A DNA stretch of 64,000 nt from Corynespora cassiicola (Eukaryota; Ascomycota; Dothideomycetes; Pleosporales; Corynesporascaceae): positions 4,154,001-4,218,000 of the forward strand of contig JAEUWY010000004.1 in assembly GCA_022059125.1 (NCBI GenBank), given 5' to 3'. A program made the translations under genes and the position numbers. Below the pieces are notes generated by a model. It was not told the DNA's origin, did not search any database, and saw only the letters and a list, made by a program, of their open reading frames with translations. Shown piece by piece: positions 10,646 to 21,224 of the stretch (the stretch's first letter is position 1; every line of letters starts with the position of its first letter).

Positions 10646-11936
10646 TCATAGCTCGCCCATGCCGCCCGCATCGCCTGCATCGCCCGCATCGCCCATCCCC
10701 GATAACATGGGCCGCTCCCACACCTCCAGGTCGAGCCCGCACACTTCCATGCGCCGCTGCCGGAACCTCTCGTAGAGCTTCTCCCACGCCTCTCGCGCAT
10801 CATCGTTGCCCGGCCGCAGCTTAACTCTAACGTGGTACGGCACATCGTACTCGGGACCAGGGATCTCGGGGTCCGACAGACGCACGTACGTCGTGGCCTG
10901 CTCGAAAATAGTCCCATTAAATCCCTCGATTGCGTCGCGCAGCTTCTGCGATTCATACACGACGTTCCCCATCGAGAGCGACCACTGCGAAATGAGCGAT
11001 TCGGGCGCTGCGAAATTCCGACGGAAGAGGTCGAGATCGGTGCTTGGCCGCGACGACCGCGCCTCTTTGAGCTGTCGGAAATTCTCGTGCGATGGGTGAA
11101 TGAGGAGCAGTGACGTCGAGAGGTCATTGCGCGCATCTGAGGCCGGATACGCAGCCATCGGCTCGGATTTGGAAAAAGCAAGTAGAGAGTCCAGCGCCGA
11201 TGCGTCGAGCAGCACACCAGGCGCCTGAAGGTAAACAATCCTCTCGTAGTCGGTCAGAGAGTACAAGCTGGCCAGCGAGTAAGAGGATGGGAGAGATTCT
11301 TGAGAAATTGTCAGTCGCTGCTGCAGGAGCATGTGCATTGGATGCTCACCATCTGCGCCTTCCACAATGGTCTCCATTGGGATCAAGGTCACGCCGTACC
11401 GCCTAGCAGCTGTCCTCAGTAGCCTCCTTGTAGTTGTCATCTCTGGGTCATATTGATCGTCCTCCGCCTTCTTCAACCATACTCGAGGGAACATTAGAAT
11501 GCGCCTTGCGGGGCTCTTCATCTTGTGCAGGTCAGCTAGCAGCATCACCGCGCTGCATAGCTCAACATGGTCTTTGGGAACCTGCACGTATCCAAGTCGG
11601 CTCCAGTCGAGCGTTTGTTCGTGCGCGGCAAAATGATGCTCAATTGAACCGTCTAGATCGGGCCGCTTTCCCACGGGTCGCGCCCATTTTGCGTCCAGAG
11701 TAGGTGGTTCAATCGGTACTGGCGCTGGCAAAGGCTTCGGGAGCCGTGGTTTGATGGCGGCCTGTAGACTGTGGACATATCTCTGCTGCAGCACAACGCC
11801 AGACAAGAATAGTGCAAGGGTGAATAAAACAACTGTAATCGTCAGCGCGCGCCATCCAGATATCACCTCAAGACATACCAATAGTAGCAGATAAAACGAT
11901 AGAAACTTGGCTGGACGTTAGCAGAAGCCGGCCCAT
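10646..11936 (-). CDS. GT8-like type II membrane glycosyltransferase homologue, 2 exons
   Basis: Exons are 11879-11936 and 10646-11832, joined over a 46-nt intron with a GTATGT donor and TACAG acceptor; the product is 414 aa. The small first exon restores a clean N terminus, with a short basic/polar start and then a hydrophobic signal anchor at about residues 10-35. This gives a type II Golgi/ER topology. The lumenal part resembles the fungal GT8/GNT1-like glycosyltransferases: a TDYERIVYL strand, then AAYPASD and a SLLLIHPS segment. The position where family members carry Asp-x-Asp reads YLQAPG here, so the metal/nucleotide-sugar motif seems lost. It may therefore be an inactive or strongly divergent relative. 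The C-terminal tail repeats Gly-Asp-Ala. The gene is divergent from PRP38, sharing a 339-bp promoter. Family assignment is moderate; substrate unknown. Confidence 0.75.
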
Positions 11937-12275
11937 GTTAAAGCGAGGGCGTGAATGAGAATGGGTATCAAATGGGTATAGATTTTCAAGGTCTTAGTGC
12001 ATGGGGAATGTAGAAGAGCAGCTCGTGCGGGTCGTGTCTGTCGTACCTGGTGTGACGTTGTGGGGTGGAGCGTGTAGGGCTGGTTGTTTACGCCGAGTCG
12101 AGGCGGCAACTATCGATAAGGCCTTGGCGCGAATTTCGCTACCATGGCATGGCATGGCATAGCTCCATCCCAACTTCTAGCTTCCCCACGACATCGCAAA
12201 ACCTTCAGACTCGCTGGCGCATGACAACCCCCGGTATCTTGGCAAATAGTACCTTCCGTAGCGCAACACGACAAC
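11937..12275. promoter_or_regulatory. Bidirectional promoter between GT8-like gene and prp38
   Basis: Only 339 bases separate the two start codons, which point away from each other. The interval holds a triple ATGGC run near 12143-12157 and short pyrimidine stretches. No clear TATA box is visible for either direction. Confidence 0.5.
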
Positions 12276-13211
12276 ATGTCCAATCCCCGATATGACAAAG
12301 CCGACGCAAAAGCCCTTCTCGACGACCGCGGCTACAAGGGCGCCCTCATTCGCGGCCAGAACCCGGCCCTGCTCTTCGAAAAGGGCGTTCGCGAGCGAAT
12401 CACAGACTCTTACTATTGGAAAGAGCAGTGTTTCGGTCTGAACGCCGCCACTCTATGCGACCGCGCAGTGGATATCAAGTTCATCGGTGGCACAACGGGG
12501 CTTATGGGCAAACCTACACCGTTCCTGTGTCTCGCCTTCAAGCTGATACAGTTAGTGCCAGAGAAAGAGGTCATACTTGAATACCTAAATTTCCCAGAGG
12601 ATGATGGAGAGGATTCAGATGATGAAGCCAAGGCAGAGAATGGGGATGAGCAACTGGAGGGCGGGATTCAAGACCTTAACGCGGCTGGCAAGCTTGGGTA
12701 TTTCAAGTATCTACGATGCCTTGCTGCTTTCTACATTCGTCTCGCATGGGAGCCTGTGGAAATTTACAAAACCTTGGAACCACTCCTTACCGATTATCGC
12801 AAAATCAAGCGCAGGACAACGGATGGTTTTATCTTGACCTATGTCGACCAGTTTATCGACGATCTCCTTACCAAAGATCGTGTCTGCGCTACTGCACTAT
12901 GGAAAATGCCATCTAGGGCAAATCTGGAAGATCTGGACCTTCTTGATCCCAGGGAGAGTCCGTTGGGCGATGAGATCGATGATTTAGATGATGGTAGCGT
13001 TCGAAGTGTTCCCAGGGACAGTAGGGATAGCAGTGTGCGCAGCGTCACACCTAGGAGTCCACAAAGCGACCAGAGTATGAGAAGCCGAAGCCGGAGTCGA
13101 AGCCGAACACCTCGAAGTGATAGAGGATCAAGAACTAGGAGCCGCAGCCGAAGCCGAAGCCGAGACCGGTATAGACGACATAGTAGCTTCGACAGCCGGG
13201 AAGAGAGATGA
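12276..13211 (+). CDS. prp38: Pre-mRNA-splicing factor PRP38
   Basis: A single-exon frame of 311 aa. The first 210 residues form the PRP38 domain, recognisable from the opening GxNPxxLFEKxxRxRIxxSxYWKEQCFGL pattern, the GGTTGLMGKPTPF block and the YFKYLRCLAAFYIRL block. An acidic insertion (EDDGEDSDDEAK) interrupts the domain near residue 110. The C terminus is an RS-type tail with many Arg-Ser dipeptides. PRP38 is a tri-snRNP protein needed to activate the spliceosome before the first catalytic step, acting in the nucleus. The ATG directly precedes the conserved N terminus. A small convergent frame begins its stop 100 bases downstream on the other strand. Confidence 0.95.
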   Translation: MSNPRYDKADAKALLDDRGYKGALIRGQNPALLFEKGVRERITDSYYWKEQCFGLNAATLCDRAVDIKFIGGTTGLMGKPTPFLCLAFKLIQLVPEKEVILEYLNFPEDDGEDSDDEAKAENGDEQLEGGIQDLNAAGKLGYFKYLRCLAAFYIRLAWEPVEIYKTLEPLLTDYRKIKRRTTDGFILTYVDQFIDDLLTKDRVCATALWKMPSRANLEDLDLLDPRESPLGDEIDDLDDGSVRSVPRDSRDSSVRSVTPRSPQSDQSMRSRSRSRSRTPRSDRGSRTRSRSRSRSRDRYRRHSSFDSREER

Positions 13212-13310
13212 GGAAGGCATGAGACTTGAACACGTTCATTCGTTGACTTGTATGATAATCTTAGTAAACCAATTCAACCCGATAGTCAACGTAGTGGAAG
13301 CTAACCTCGA

Positions 13311-13727
13311 TCAGGAACTCTTGCTGGCTCGAATTACCACCACAAAGCAGCAGATTGCCACTACTAGCACCCCGATTATGTATCTCATATCTGCTCTCAT
13401 GTCGAGCCCCAAAATCACCAGCAAGCACGTTCCGACCAACGGCAATCGCAAAACCCACTCCCCAGCTGTCTTTCCGAAATATATGGCTTCCTTCTTGTTC
13501 TTGACCGTGACTCCACGCTTGCGACGTCGCTTCAACATCCAACCTGGGGCCTTGCTCTCGGTTATGGCGGGCGCAGGTGGCTCTCGGGTGTGTTCAAGGC
13601 GAATGAGTCGGCTGGTGGTCCATCCAATGCCAGCGACTCGACGGTGGCCGTAGATTTTGATGGCTGTCAGGACAGGAAGAAAGGTTATCGAGATGATAGG
13701 AAGAAGATTGGAGGACCTGGAAATCAT
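13311..13727 (-). CDS. Possible small membrane protein (138 aa), unrecognised
   Basis: An ATG-started 138-aa frame convergent with prp38. It has a hydrophobic N terminus (about residues 8-25, possible anchor or signal), a basic middle with KRRRKRG, and two closely spaced hydrophobic stretches near the C terminus (about 93-104 and 116-132). No family is recognised. The hydropathy pattern argues for a real membrane protein, but the frame overlaps the probable prp38 3' UTR. It could also be a chance opening. Confidence 0.4.
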   Translation of the reverse strand: MISRSSNLLPIISITFLPVLTAIKIYGHRRVAGIGWTTSRLIRLEHTREPPAPAITESKAPGWMLKRRRKRGVTVKNKKEAIYFGKTAGEWVLRLPLVGTCLLVILGLDMRADMRYIIGVLVVAICCFVVVIRASKSS

Positions 13728-16034
13728 CGTTGCTTAAATCGTATGGGGATTGTGGCGCGCATGTTGTGGAGGTGTGTCGGGGGGGGAGATTTAGTTGCGG
13801 CCTTCCGCTGTTCGGAAAGAGATCAAAGTGAAACCAAAAGCCATTTTCACTCTAATCAACAAAACATTACGTCACCCATTCCTTTCCATTCACCTTCCAA
13901 TTTATTATGCGTAATGTTCAGTTTCAATGCTCCGAGGGTCATGAAGAAACAGGAAATCACCTAGTAGTCGGCGTTCGACTCATTAACTATTTGACTCCAG
14001 CAGGGCCCCAAATCTCCCCCGCAACCATGCTGAATACAGAGAATCCGGCCCTTTCAAGACCACTATCTATGCTTCCAGTCGCCTCCCGACAAAGAAGCAC
14101 GCCAAGAACCCACCAGAAACTATTCTGATTAATCCACAAGTCAAGGTTGGCTTCGGCCGTAATGAACATTTTATAGCAACTAACCACAAGATCCTGATGG
14201 GTTAGGTTGCCGGACCTTTGTAATTTTGAGCTCAGATTTGCCTAAACATTTATTGATGAAGTCCGCTCATCAATTGGGGCCTTTTTCCTATCTAAATAGA
14301 GAAAACCGAGTTCAAAACATGGTTCAAACCACCCAACTAATCCTGACGATCGATGTTCAACTGTACGGGCACTTTCAGAGGGCTGGAGATAAAGTATGTG
14401 GTATGATCCTCCCCACCAAATCAGTTGCTGAGCGTGTTTTCATAGTTAATGCTCTGTAGGCTCCATAATCGACTATCACGATTGCTCTAGACATTTGAGC
14501 TGGTCGATCAGAATACCGCATTGGCCGTATGATCCAAGGTAAGGCGAGCGCTACAAATAAATGTAACTTGCACTCAATGATGACTTGCCTCTCCTCAGAA
14601 ACAGCTATATTTTTTTGCTTTTCATTTGCCTCTCTAGAATAGCAAACAATAACTAAACATGTACACTCTCCGCACTGTGAGTTTTCCGGTGTTTCATCAT
14701 TTTGATGGCTCAAATGTCATATCATGATTTGAAAAATAGGTGGACAAGGTCTTGAAGTGGCAGGAGATACTCTATGGTAATTTCGAGATATCTTGGCCGG
14801 TTTTAGCGATAAGGGAAATAACTAGACTCGTTAATCATCAGCCGCGTAGTCGAACATGCCTTATCATAGATGAAATACTACAGTAATATATCCCTGTAAT
14901 GAGTTGACAAAATCCTAGTAATGATTCCTTTAAGGGAAATTTACTTGCTTTTACTTTCTTGATACCGAGTTTAATTAGGTTATGACTGCTACTTTGGTAT
15001 CTTTCTAGTTGAACTTGTTCACAGCGTCTGCAGACAGATATTTCTTTCGAAAGACATGTATATTGTAGTATACATTTTTTTAGATGACACTGTAATAGCT
15101 AGAGTTAGAAGTAAGATTTTCCATAGTTTTTATAAGCTACAGCTATACTGATACAGCTTGGAGGTTTCAGCTAGTAAGCTTATTTTATCGGGTTCTGTTA
15201 TGCTTTATTTAGTACGTGGCAAATACAGCTACTAAGTACAAGTTTTATGACTCTTAGCTGACAAAGCCAATCTCCAGCCTGCAGCCTACCCCGCGAAAGA
15301 TATAAATTCACAATTATACCTAAAATTTAAGTAGGGATTTACAAATAGCAAACATTAAATGTTATAATCTTTGCACTTGCACAAATTTCTCACAATTAGT
15401 GGTATATCTCAACTGCGAGAATGTTTCTAGCTGCACAATACATCTGCATCTGTGAATTTAAATCGGGTTGTGGAATTTCTAATTATGTCTAGTCTACCTA
15501 CTTAAACCTATACTATTCTGCCCATTCCAAAATGGCAAAACTCACAAACAAAACATTTGCAGGCCTCAATATCACCGGGGAAATATATATTGTACTTGAA
15601 ATATCAAGAAATCTTTTTTTGTCTGTACTGATAGATTATGACCAGTAGATGTAATGCGAGACTCTAAGAATTTTAATCTTCTGTGCATATTTTAGAGCTG
15701 TACAACTTCTCATGTTATTCCAAATGACTGTATATAACAGGAGGTAAAGACAACTTGGGACCATTGTTTATTATGTCTAGATACTGACTTGAAAGTAAAA
15801 GCTAGAGGGAACGAAGTAAGGTGCGAGAATGGGCGAATCTCCGAAGAAATGCTGATAAATTGTGTAGTCTAGATGTAGTGTATCGATTCCGTTTACATCA
15901 CGCTCAATTGAAATCAAGTAATGAAAGACCTGACTCATGGTTTCCTTGTACTACTCTAAATCTTTGCTTAACCATTGGTATATTCGCTCAGAAAATTAAG
16001 TTTTGGACGTTATATCCCCAAGATTGCGAACCAG
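13728..16034. other. AT-rich gene-free island, probably RIP-degraded
   Basis: 2.3 kb without a supportable gene. From about 14700 to 15800 the sequence is strongly AT-rich with stops in every frame, unlike the flanking genes. That composition is what RIP mutation leaves in old repeats of Pezizomycotina. No terminal repeats or transposase motifs survive that I can see. Confidence 0.5.
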
Positions 16035-17050
16035 TCAAAAGCAGTCCGTCAACCCTGGGTTCAGCGGATTGCCAATGCTGATGCCAAAGTATCTCAAATG
16101 TGCGGCATTTATTCCTGTCCCATTGGCGCCGAGACCAGTTCCTGGCACAGAATTGTTGCAGTCTACCGGCTCATCGCCTTCGCATTGAAAAGTATTCTTC
16201 GCGCTTGGTGGGTCGAGAGCCCAGTACTCCGTCTTATGGTGTCGGTACCCATCCGCCATCGTGATGGTCTGAGGCACACCGTCGTTTTCGTGCGTGACTC
16301 GAAACAATATGTCCTGAGGCAGGACAGTGTTGATGTAATCGGCGAAATCTGGATTCCCAGTGCGAGGCTGGCCAAAAGAATAGCATGTGAGGTCAAATTC
16401 TTGACCCTTTAGGGATGACGCTGCGAGGACAGCTAGTGAAGCACCCATGGAATGACCCGTTACAGTGAGTTTGTAGGAGCTCGATTGATCCTGAATGGCT
16501 GCCTTCACTACGTCTGCGATAGAGTTCCATTGCTCAAGATATCCTTTGTGTACCTGCCAAAACTTAAGTCTAAGGCCAACTTGATTTGACTAAGGAACCA
16601 GCTGACCGTGCATCCATTGCATGTTACGCCCGAGCTGGTGTAAGCGACAAGCTCTTGATCGAAATCGGTAATGAGGTCTTGGGCGGTACTGGTCCCCCGG
16701 AAAGTTAAAATGAGTTCTTTTGTTGAATCATCCCTCATTAAGAATGCCTGTGTATCGGTAGCCTTTTGATCGAAGAATCGCGCGACCACAGCGCTGCCTG
16801 GTGGGTTCGGGCATAACGTCGCATAAGCTGCCGCGGAGAATCGAGTGTACCGGAGGAACTGGTCATAGAGAGCCTGGGATACTTTGTTTCAACTTAAGTC
16901 AGCCGCTATTGGTAGTTGATTGAAAGGTAGCAGAGCAGGCCTCCTGCATATGGCAGTTGACGGAAACGAAGACTAACCTGGTGTTTTCGCTGAATGTGAA
17001 CCTTGGAGAAAAACGAAGAGGCCGAAGATATAGATTATCCATGAAGGCAT
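16035..17050 (-). CDS. Secreted class 3 lipase / feruloyl-esterase-like enzyme, 3 exons
   Basis: Exons in transcript order are 16978-17050, 16607-16881 and 16035-16553, with introns of 96 and 53 nt; the product is 288 aa. The first exon encodes a signal peptide (basic-poor start, then hydrophobic WIIYIFGLFVFLQG). The mature domain is a class 3 lipase: LILTFRGTS strand, CNGCTVHKGY lid region, nucleophile elbow GHSMGAS, SFGQPRTGN, the acid in HENDGVPQ and the His in INAAHLRYFG. This layout fits extracellular triacylglycerol lipases and type-A feruloyl esterases, which attack oils or ester-linked ferulate in plant cell walls. The second intron uses a weak GTCAGC donor, chosen because it creates the conserved C-x-V-H junction. 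Five or more Cys suggest disulphides. Confidence 0.9.
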
Positions 17051-18075
17051 TTCGAAGTATGTTGCAAACCCCTCTGCCTGACAAGATATCCAAATTTTCA
17101 ATGAGGACAATATTGAACTTTATAGTCACTTGAGCGGCCCTGGTCGGTTGCGACGCCATTTCACGATAATGGAATCAATGGGGAAGTATGTCCATTCGAA
17201 TTTCTAAGCTAGTGATTGACTACAAGGTGTTGCCGGCCAGAATTGTATTAAAATGTTTCGTGCGGTGGGGAAACCGCATGCACCTTGTAATGCTGCCGGG
17301 AGCTGTTGAGACAACGACTGGGGCACCAAGGCGGCAAAATCCCCCGTTAGGGTAGAAAAATCACATGAAGAGTACATTACACAATCCGCGGGGTTGGAAA
17401 ATAGCAAGTTGACAGGGCTGGCACGTTCAAAAGGACGTTCTGATCCTTGGACGCATGGGGCGCTGGATCAGAGCAGCCGAGGCCTCGGCATTGTACACTC
17501 AACTCTGATTGGCGTAGTGTCTGTGTCCCCCTCCCGCCATCTTGTATTCAATAAACTTGGGTGGGATAAAGTTCCGCGGGAATCCTGATGTATTAAGATA
17601 TTCTCGGCAGTTTTCTGAGTTTCCCAATGCCAACAAGATGCTGAAACATCAATAGACATCCCAAGTTCTTCGCAGCACCTTAGCGAGAAAAAATTGCTGA
17701 AGCCAGTATCCTGTAGACTGCAGAAGCGTCTGAAAGCTTTGTATGAAAAAGAAAAACACATATAAACGGTTTATAGCTGTTCTTTTAGACTAATAGTGCT
17801 TACATGTAGCAGCTAAAAAAGCTTTAGCATCTGCAGGAATGGACATATTGCAAACAAAACTGAGTAGACAACAATTAGCTGTTGCCTAATTTTGTTATGG
17901 TAACACAAAGATCCACAGACGTTTTTCCCATGGTTGACGACAAAAGGTCAGAGGGAAAATTTCCAAGCGACTGTCGTTCGTTGCTATTCACCCAAGGATC
18001 TGTCTCACTACGACATCTAGAAGGGCCTGCGTACATCTCGAGACCTTTCAACCATACCACCACAGACCTTCAACA
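17051..18075. other. Intergenic between secreted lipase and LPxxIR protein
   Basis: No coding frame here has a domain or good splice context. The frames present are under 100 codons. The stretch should contain the two promoters of the divergent neighbours. Confidence 0.45.
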
Positions 18076-18909
18076 ATGTCGGCATCTCTTTTGAATCTCC
18101 CACAATCTATCCGAAACATCATATACAGCCATCTTCATAAGGCGGTTCCGCGTTCATGGCGATTCAATGAGCCTACTATTGGCCATGGACTAGTACAAGC
18201 AACCTTCTACAATGTGCCAGAAGTCAACATGTTTCTCACTCATTCGACTCTCCGGAATGAATATAGAGCAATGATCCAGCCGAAGAAAGTGGTTCTATGC
18301 GCAACCATTTGCGTTTGCGATTGTAGTCCCTGTGCCAAGGAGGATGAAGCCGGTCATACGCTACAATCAATCGAGGGACTTTGCCAGCGTGTCGAGGAGC
18401 TGAAACTGCTACACCATTGCAAAGGCTTGGGTCATGATCCCACTTGGCCCGTAGCACAATCTATCTACAGTAGCATCAGCACCATGTTACCTCGCCTTCA
18501 GACGATCAAAGTTCTAGTCAAGTTCCAGCACGGACCACCAGCTATATTTGACCACGACCACCCCGAAACCCCGGCAACCTTCAATCTGAAATTTCTCGCA
18601 TATGGCACACAGGCGCCGGACCAATTTGCGGGCATGCCTATGGTTCAGGACTCGGTCGCTTTGCGAGCGGGCGACGATATTCTCCTTCAGTCGGGAAATG
18701 TGACCTTACATCGCGTGTACGAGATCGGAGCGTTCGTTTTCGATGCTAGCGGAGGAGCAGACCTATGGGAAGAAGAAGAGGTCTTGGAGCAGTGGGAACT
18801 TTTAGGAAATACTTTTCAAGTTCATCCATGGGCGGACAAGAATGAGTTGTTGGCTGCTATCCAGAAGCCGGGTGCTGATATGTGGACAAAGCATGAAGAA
18901 CATCATTGA
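18076..18909 (+). CDS. Hypothetical protein with LLxLPxxIRxxIY N-terminal motif
   Basis: A single-exon 277-aa frame. It starts with MSASLLNLPQSIRNIIYSHL. This is the short amphipathic motif that opens a large family of uncharacterised filamentous-fungal proteins, related to F-box-like and 2EXR domains. The remainder is alpha/beta-looking with a Cys cluster (CATICVCDCSPC) near residues 75-86 and an acidic patch EEEEVLEQWE near the C terminus. No signal peptide or membrane segment is seen. Two more members of the same broad family occur at 55.7-56.5 kb and 60.8-61.5 kb. A role as a substrate adaptor of a ubiquitin ligase is a family-level guess only. Confidence 0.75.
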   Translation: MSASLLNLPQSIRNIIYSHLHKAVPRSWRFNEPTIGHGLVQATFYNVPEVNMFLTHSTLRNEYRAMIQPKKVVLCATICVCDCSPCAKEDEAGHTLQSIEGLCQRVEELKLLHHCKGLGHDPTWPVAQSIYSSISTMLPRLQTIKVLVKFQHGPPAIFDHDHPETPATFNLKFLAYGTQAPDQFAGMPMVQDSVALRAGDDILLQSGNVTLHRVYEIGAFVFDASGGADLWEEEEVLEQWELLGNTFQVHPWADKNELLAAIQKPGADMWTKHEEHH

Positions 18910-19194
18910 GGTTGGCCAATGGCTTCACGTTGACTGGAACTAATCCCCAGACTGCGAATCAAGATGCGGAGGCCGGCTTTGGAGAGGTCATGGGTGAATT
19001 GTATCTTCACCAGCTGGCTTCAACAGACTGGCGTCATCGGCTAGCGTATCGGCAATCTCGGCAACCGGAGACTTTGCTAATAAGCGGAGTAGCCTACTCA
19101 GAACTTTTGTCGATGGGAGTCATGTAGCGAGTTGAGCACTGAATATCCCTCACTTTTAATCAATACTTTGAATCAATAGTCACACGTCTTCGTG

Positions 19195-20613
19195 ATGTCG
19201 CGCAAGCTTTTCACCCCGTTTGATACCGTCAAACATGTTTGGAACACACTAGAATTACCAAACGAGGCGCTTGCCTCACTCCAATTGACTGGCGATACTG
19301 AATGTTATCCATCGTCTTTCAAGGTTGATCATCTCGCACAGGCTTCTATTGCCGGCTCAGCACTGGCTGCCGCTCTATTTTACTCGACACGCTACAAAAC
19401 ATCGGTACCAAAAACCACTGTTCCGGTTGAACACGCCTGTGTAGAGTTCAAATCCGAAAGACTCTATATGCTCCATGGGAAAGCGGCACCATCAGCGTGG
19501 GGAACTATTGGGGGCCTTCACAAAACCGCCGATGGTTATGTCAGGATACACGACTCATTTCCAAACCACCGGAGTAAGACCCTTGCAATCCTGGGCCTGG
19601 GCGATCAGGCCTCGAGACAAGACGTTGTAAACAAGGTATCGGCATGGAACGCTGTTGAACTGGAATCCACGGCCATCGAGAAGGGTGCGGTTATCGCAGC
19701 TTTGCGTTCATTCGAAGAGTGGGACGCGTTGCCTCAGGCTGACGCTGTATCGAATCTCCCCATACTCTTGGGCAGGATTGCAGACTCCGAGCCATGTCTC
19801 CCTGTAACTTCGGGAAGCAAACCGCTAAGCGGAGTCCGGGTAGTGGAGATGAGCAGGGTCATAGCGGCACCGGTGTCTGGAAGAACACTTGCCGCCCATG
19901 GGGCCGACGTGATCTGGATCACTTCGCCAACTCTGCCGGATCTCCCAGAGCTGGATCTCGACCTAGCCAGAGGGAAGCGTACTGTACAGCTTGATATCAA
20001 AAAGCCTGAAGAAAAAGCTAAGCTCATTGAGCTTCTTCGCGACGCCGACATATTCATCCAAGGCTATCGCCCTGGAAGCCTTGCTACCTACGGCCTTTCC
20101 CCCGCGGAGCTGGCGAGCATCAACCCAAACTTGATTGTGGCAAGCTTATCAGCGTATGGCCCAAGAGGGCCTTGGTCGCAGCGCCGCGGCTTTGACTCAC
20201 TCGTGCAAACGTGCTCGGGCATCAATGTGGCAGATGCAGAGCGGTTTGGTGCCGGCGAAGCTGTGCGTGTGCTCCCTTGCCAAGCGCTCGATCACGGAGC
20301 TGGGTACTTCCTCGCCACTGGAATCATGGCTGCCTTGTACAAGAGAGCGACTTCTGGGGGAGCATATCACGTTCAAGTATCTCTTGCTGGGACCATGAAG
20401 TACCTCCGTTCGCTTGGACAGTACCCGGAAAGGACTGGGTTTGATCGCAAGGACTTTAGCTCCCCATGGGATGTGGAGGATTACTTGGAGGCGAGACAAA
20501 CGGATTTTGGCGAACTTCGGGCTGTGAAGCATTCCGCGTCAATCGAAGGCACAGCAACAGGTTGGGATATTATGCCACGGCCGTTGGGTAGCGACGAACC
20601 TGTGTGGGGTTAA
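19195..20613 (+). CDS. Class III CoA-transferase family protein (CaiB/BaiF type)
   Basis: A single-exon 472-aa protein, taking the first true ATG; an in-frame GTG lies one codon earlier. The half from residue 205 on is a family III CoA-transferase: LSGVRVVEMSRVIAAPVSGR, the GADVIWI strand, LDLARGKRTVQLDIKKP, DIFIQGYRPGSL, the SAYGPRGPW block and RRGFDSLVQTCSGI. These enzymes move CoA between carboxylic acids, or in relatives racemise 2-methylacyl-CoA. The first 200 residues resemble a second, degenerate half, as in the two-lobed fungal members. The gene ends soon after the last conserved block. Substrate cannot be inferred. Confidence 0.88.
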   Translation: MSRKLFTPFDTVKHVWNTLELPNEALASLQLTGDTECYPSSFKVDHLAQASIAGSALAAALFYSTRYKTSVPKTTVPVEHACVEFKSERLYMLHGKAAPSAWGTIGGLHKTADGYVRIHDSFPNHRSKTLAILGLGDQASRQDVVNKVSAWNAVELESTAIEKGAVIAALRSFEEWDALPQADAVSNLPILLGRIADSEPCLPVTSGSKPLSGVRVVEMSRVIAAPVSGRTLAAHGADVIWITSPTLPDLPELDLDLARGKRTVQLDIKKPEEKAKLIELLRDADIFIQGYRPGSLATYGLSPAELASINPNLIVASLSAYGPRGPWSQRRGFDSLVQTCSGINVADAERFGAGEAVRVLPCQALDHGAGYFLATGIMAALYKRATSGGAYHVQVSLAGTMKYLRSLGQYPERTGFDRKDFSSPWDVEDYLEARQTDFGELRAVKHSASIEGTATGWDIMPRPLGSDEPVWG

Positions 20614-21224
20614 ACAAAGTGGGCAGATGTAGTGGTACAGGCGTGTGAATTCAGAGGCTACCGATTGAAATGAATATCTTCCATGTGACTAGAAAGATAC
20701 TTGGGTACCTTTGGTGCCGGGTTTGAGAGGCGCTGATTACATTGCTACTTAGGTACATAGACCCCGAACACCCACGTAGTCCTCGTATGCCTGGTCGTAA
20801 CTCTATATACACAGGCAGTTTACAAATAGTCGAAAGCTTGGTTGGATTGTGTCAGCTATAACTTTTGTGTGGCTGTTTTTGGTTCAATCCCAAGAGAAGG
20901 CCCCCTATCGCGAACAAGACCTCCAGATCAATTATTTCTAGTATGGGACAGAATTGGACCTGTCTTTTCCTCCCCATTGGCCAGTGCTGGGATAAAAAAG
21001 CAGCAGTCAAAGCATATGGATCAATTGCTGCTGCATCAGACTTGTAAGTTATTATTTTCACGTGTTTTCTCACTTTTTTCTCAGCCTCCACCATCGCGCT
21101 TTCCTTAAGTTTCGACTTCCCAATCTTATAAAGCAAACCTTTTGCCCCGCCTTTTCTATCCAACCGACACCATCTCCACCCTCTGCACACTCTACATACC
21201 TGAAACAACCCCGCCGTGGAAACC
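20614..21224. other. Intergenic upstream of the Cys-rich membrane protein
   Basis: No supported gene. A long minus-strand opening crosses this interval and the next gene, but it is judged a shadow. Pyrimidine-rich sequence from about 21075 to 21220 fits a fungal promoter/leader for the plus-strand gene. Confidence 0.4.

Noticed and set aside
12143..12157. Triple ATGGC run in the divergent promoter
   Set aside because: Three 5-base copies are too short and too common to interpret.
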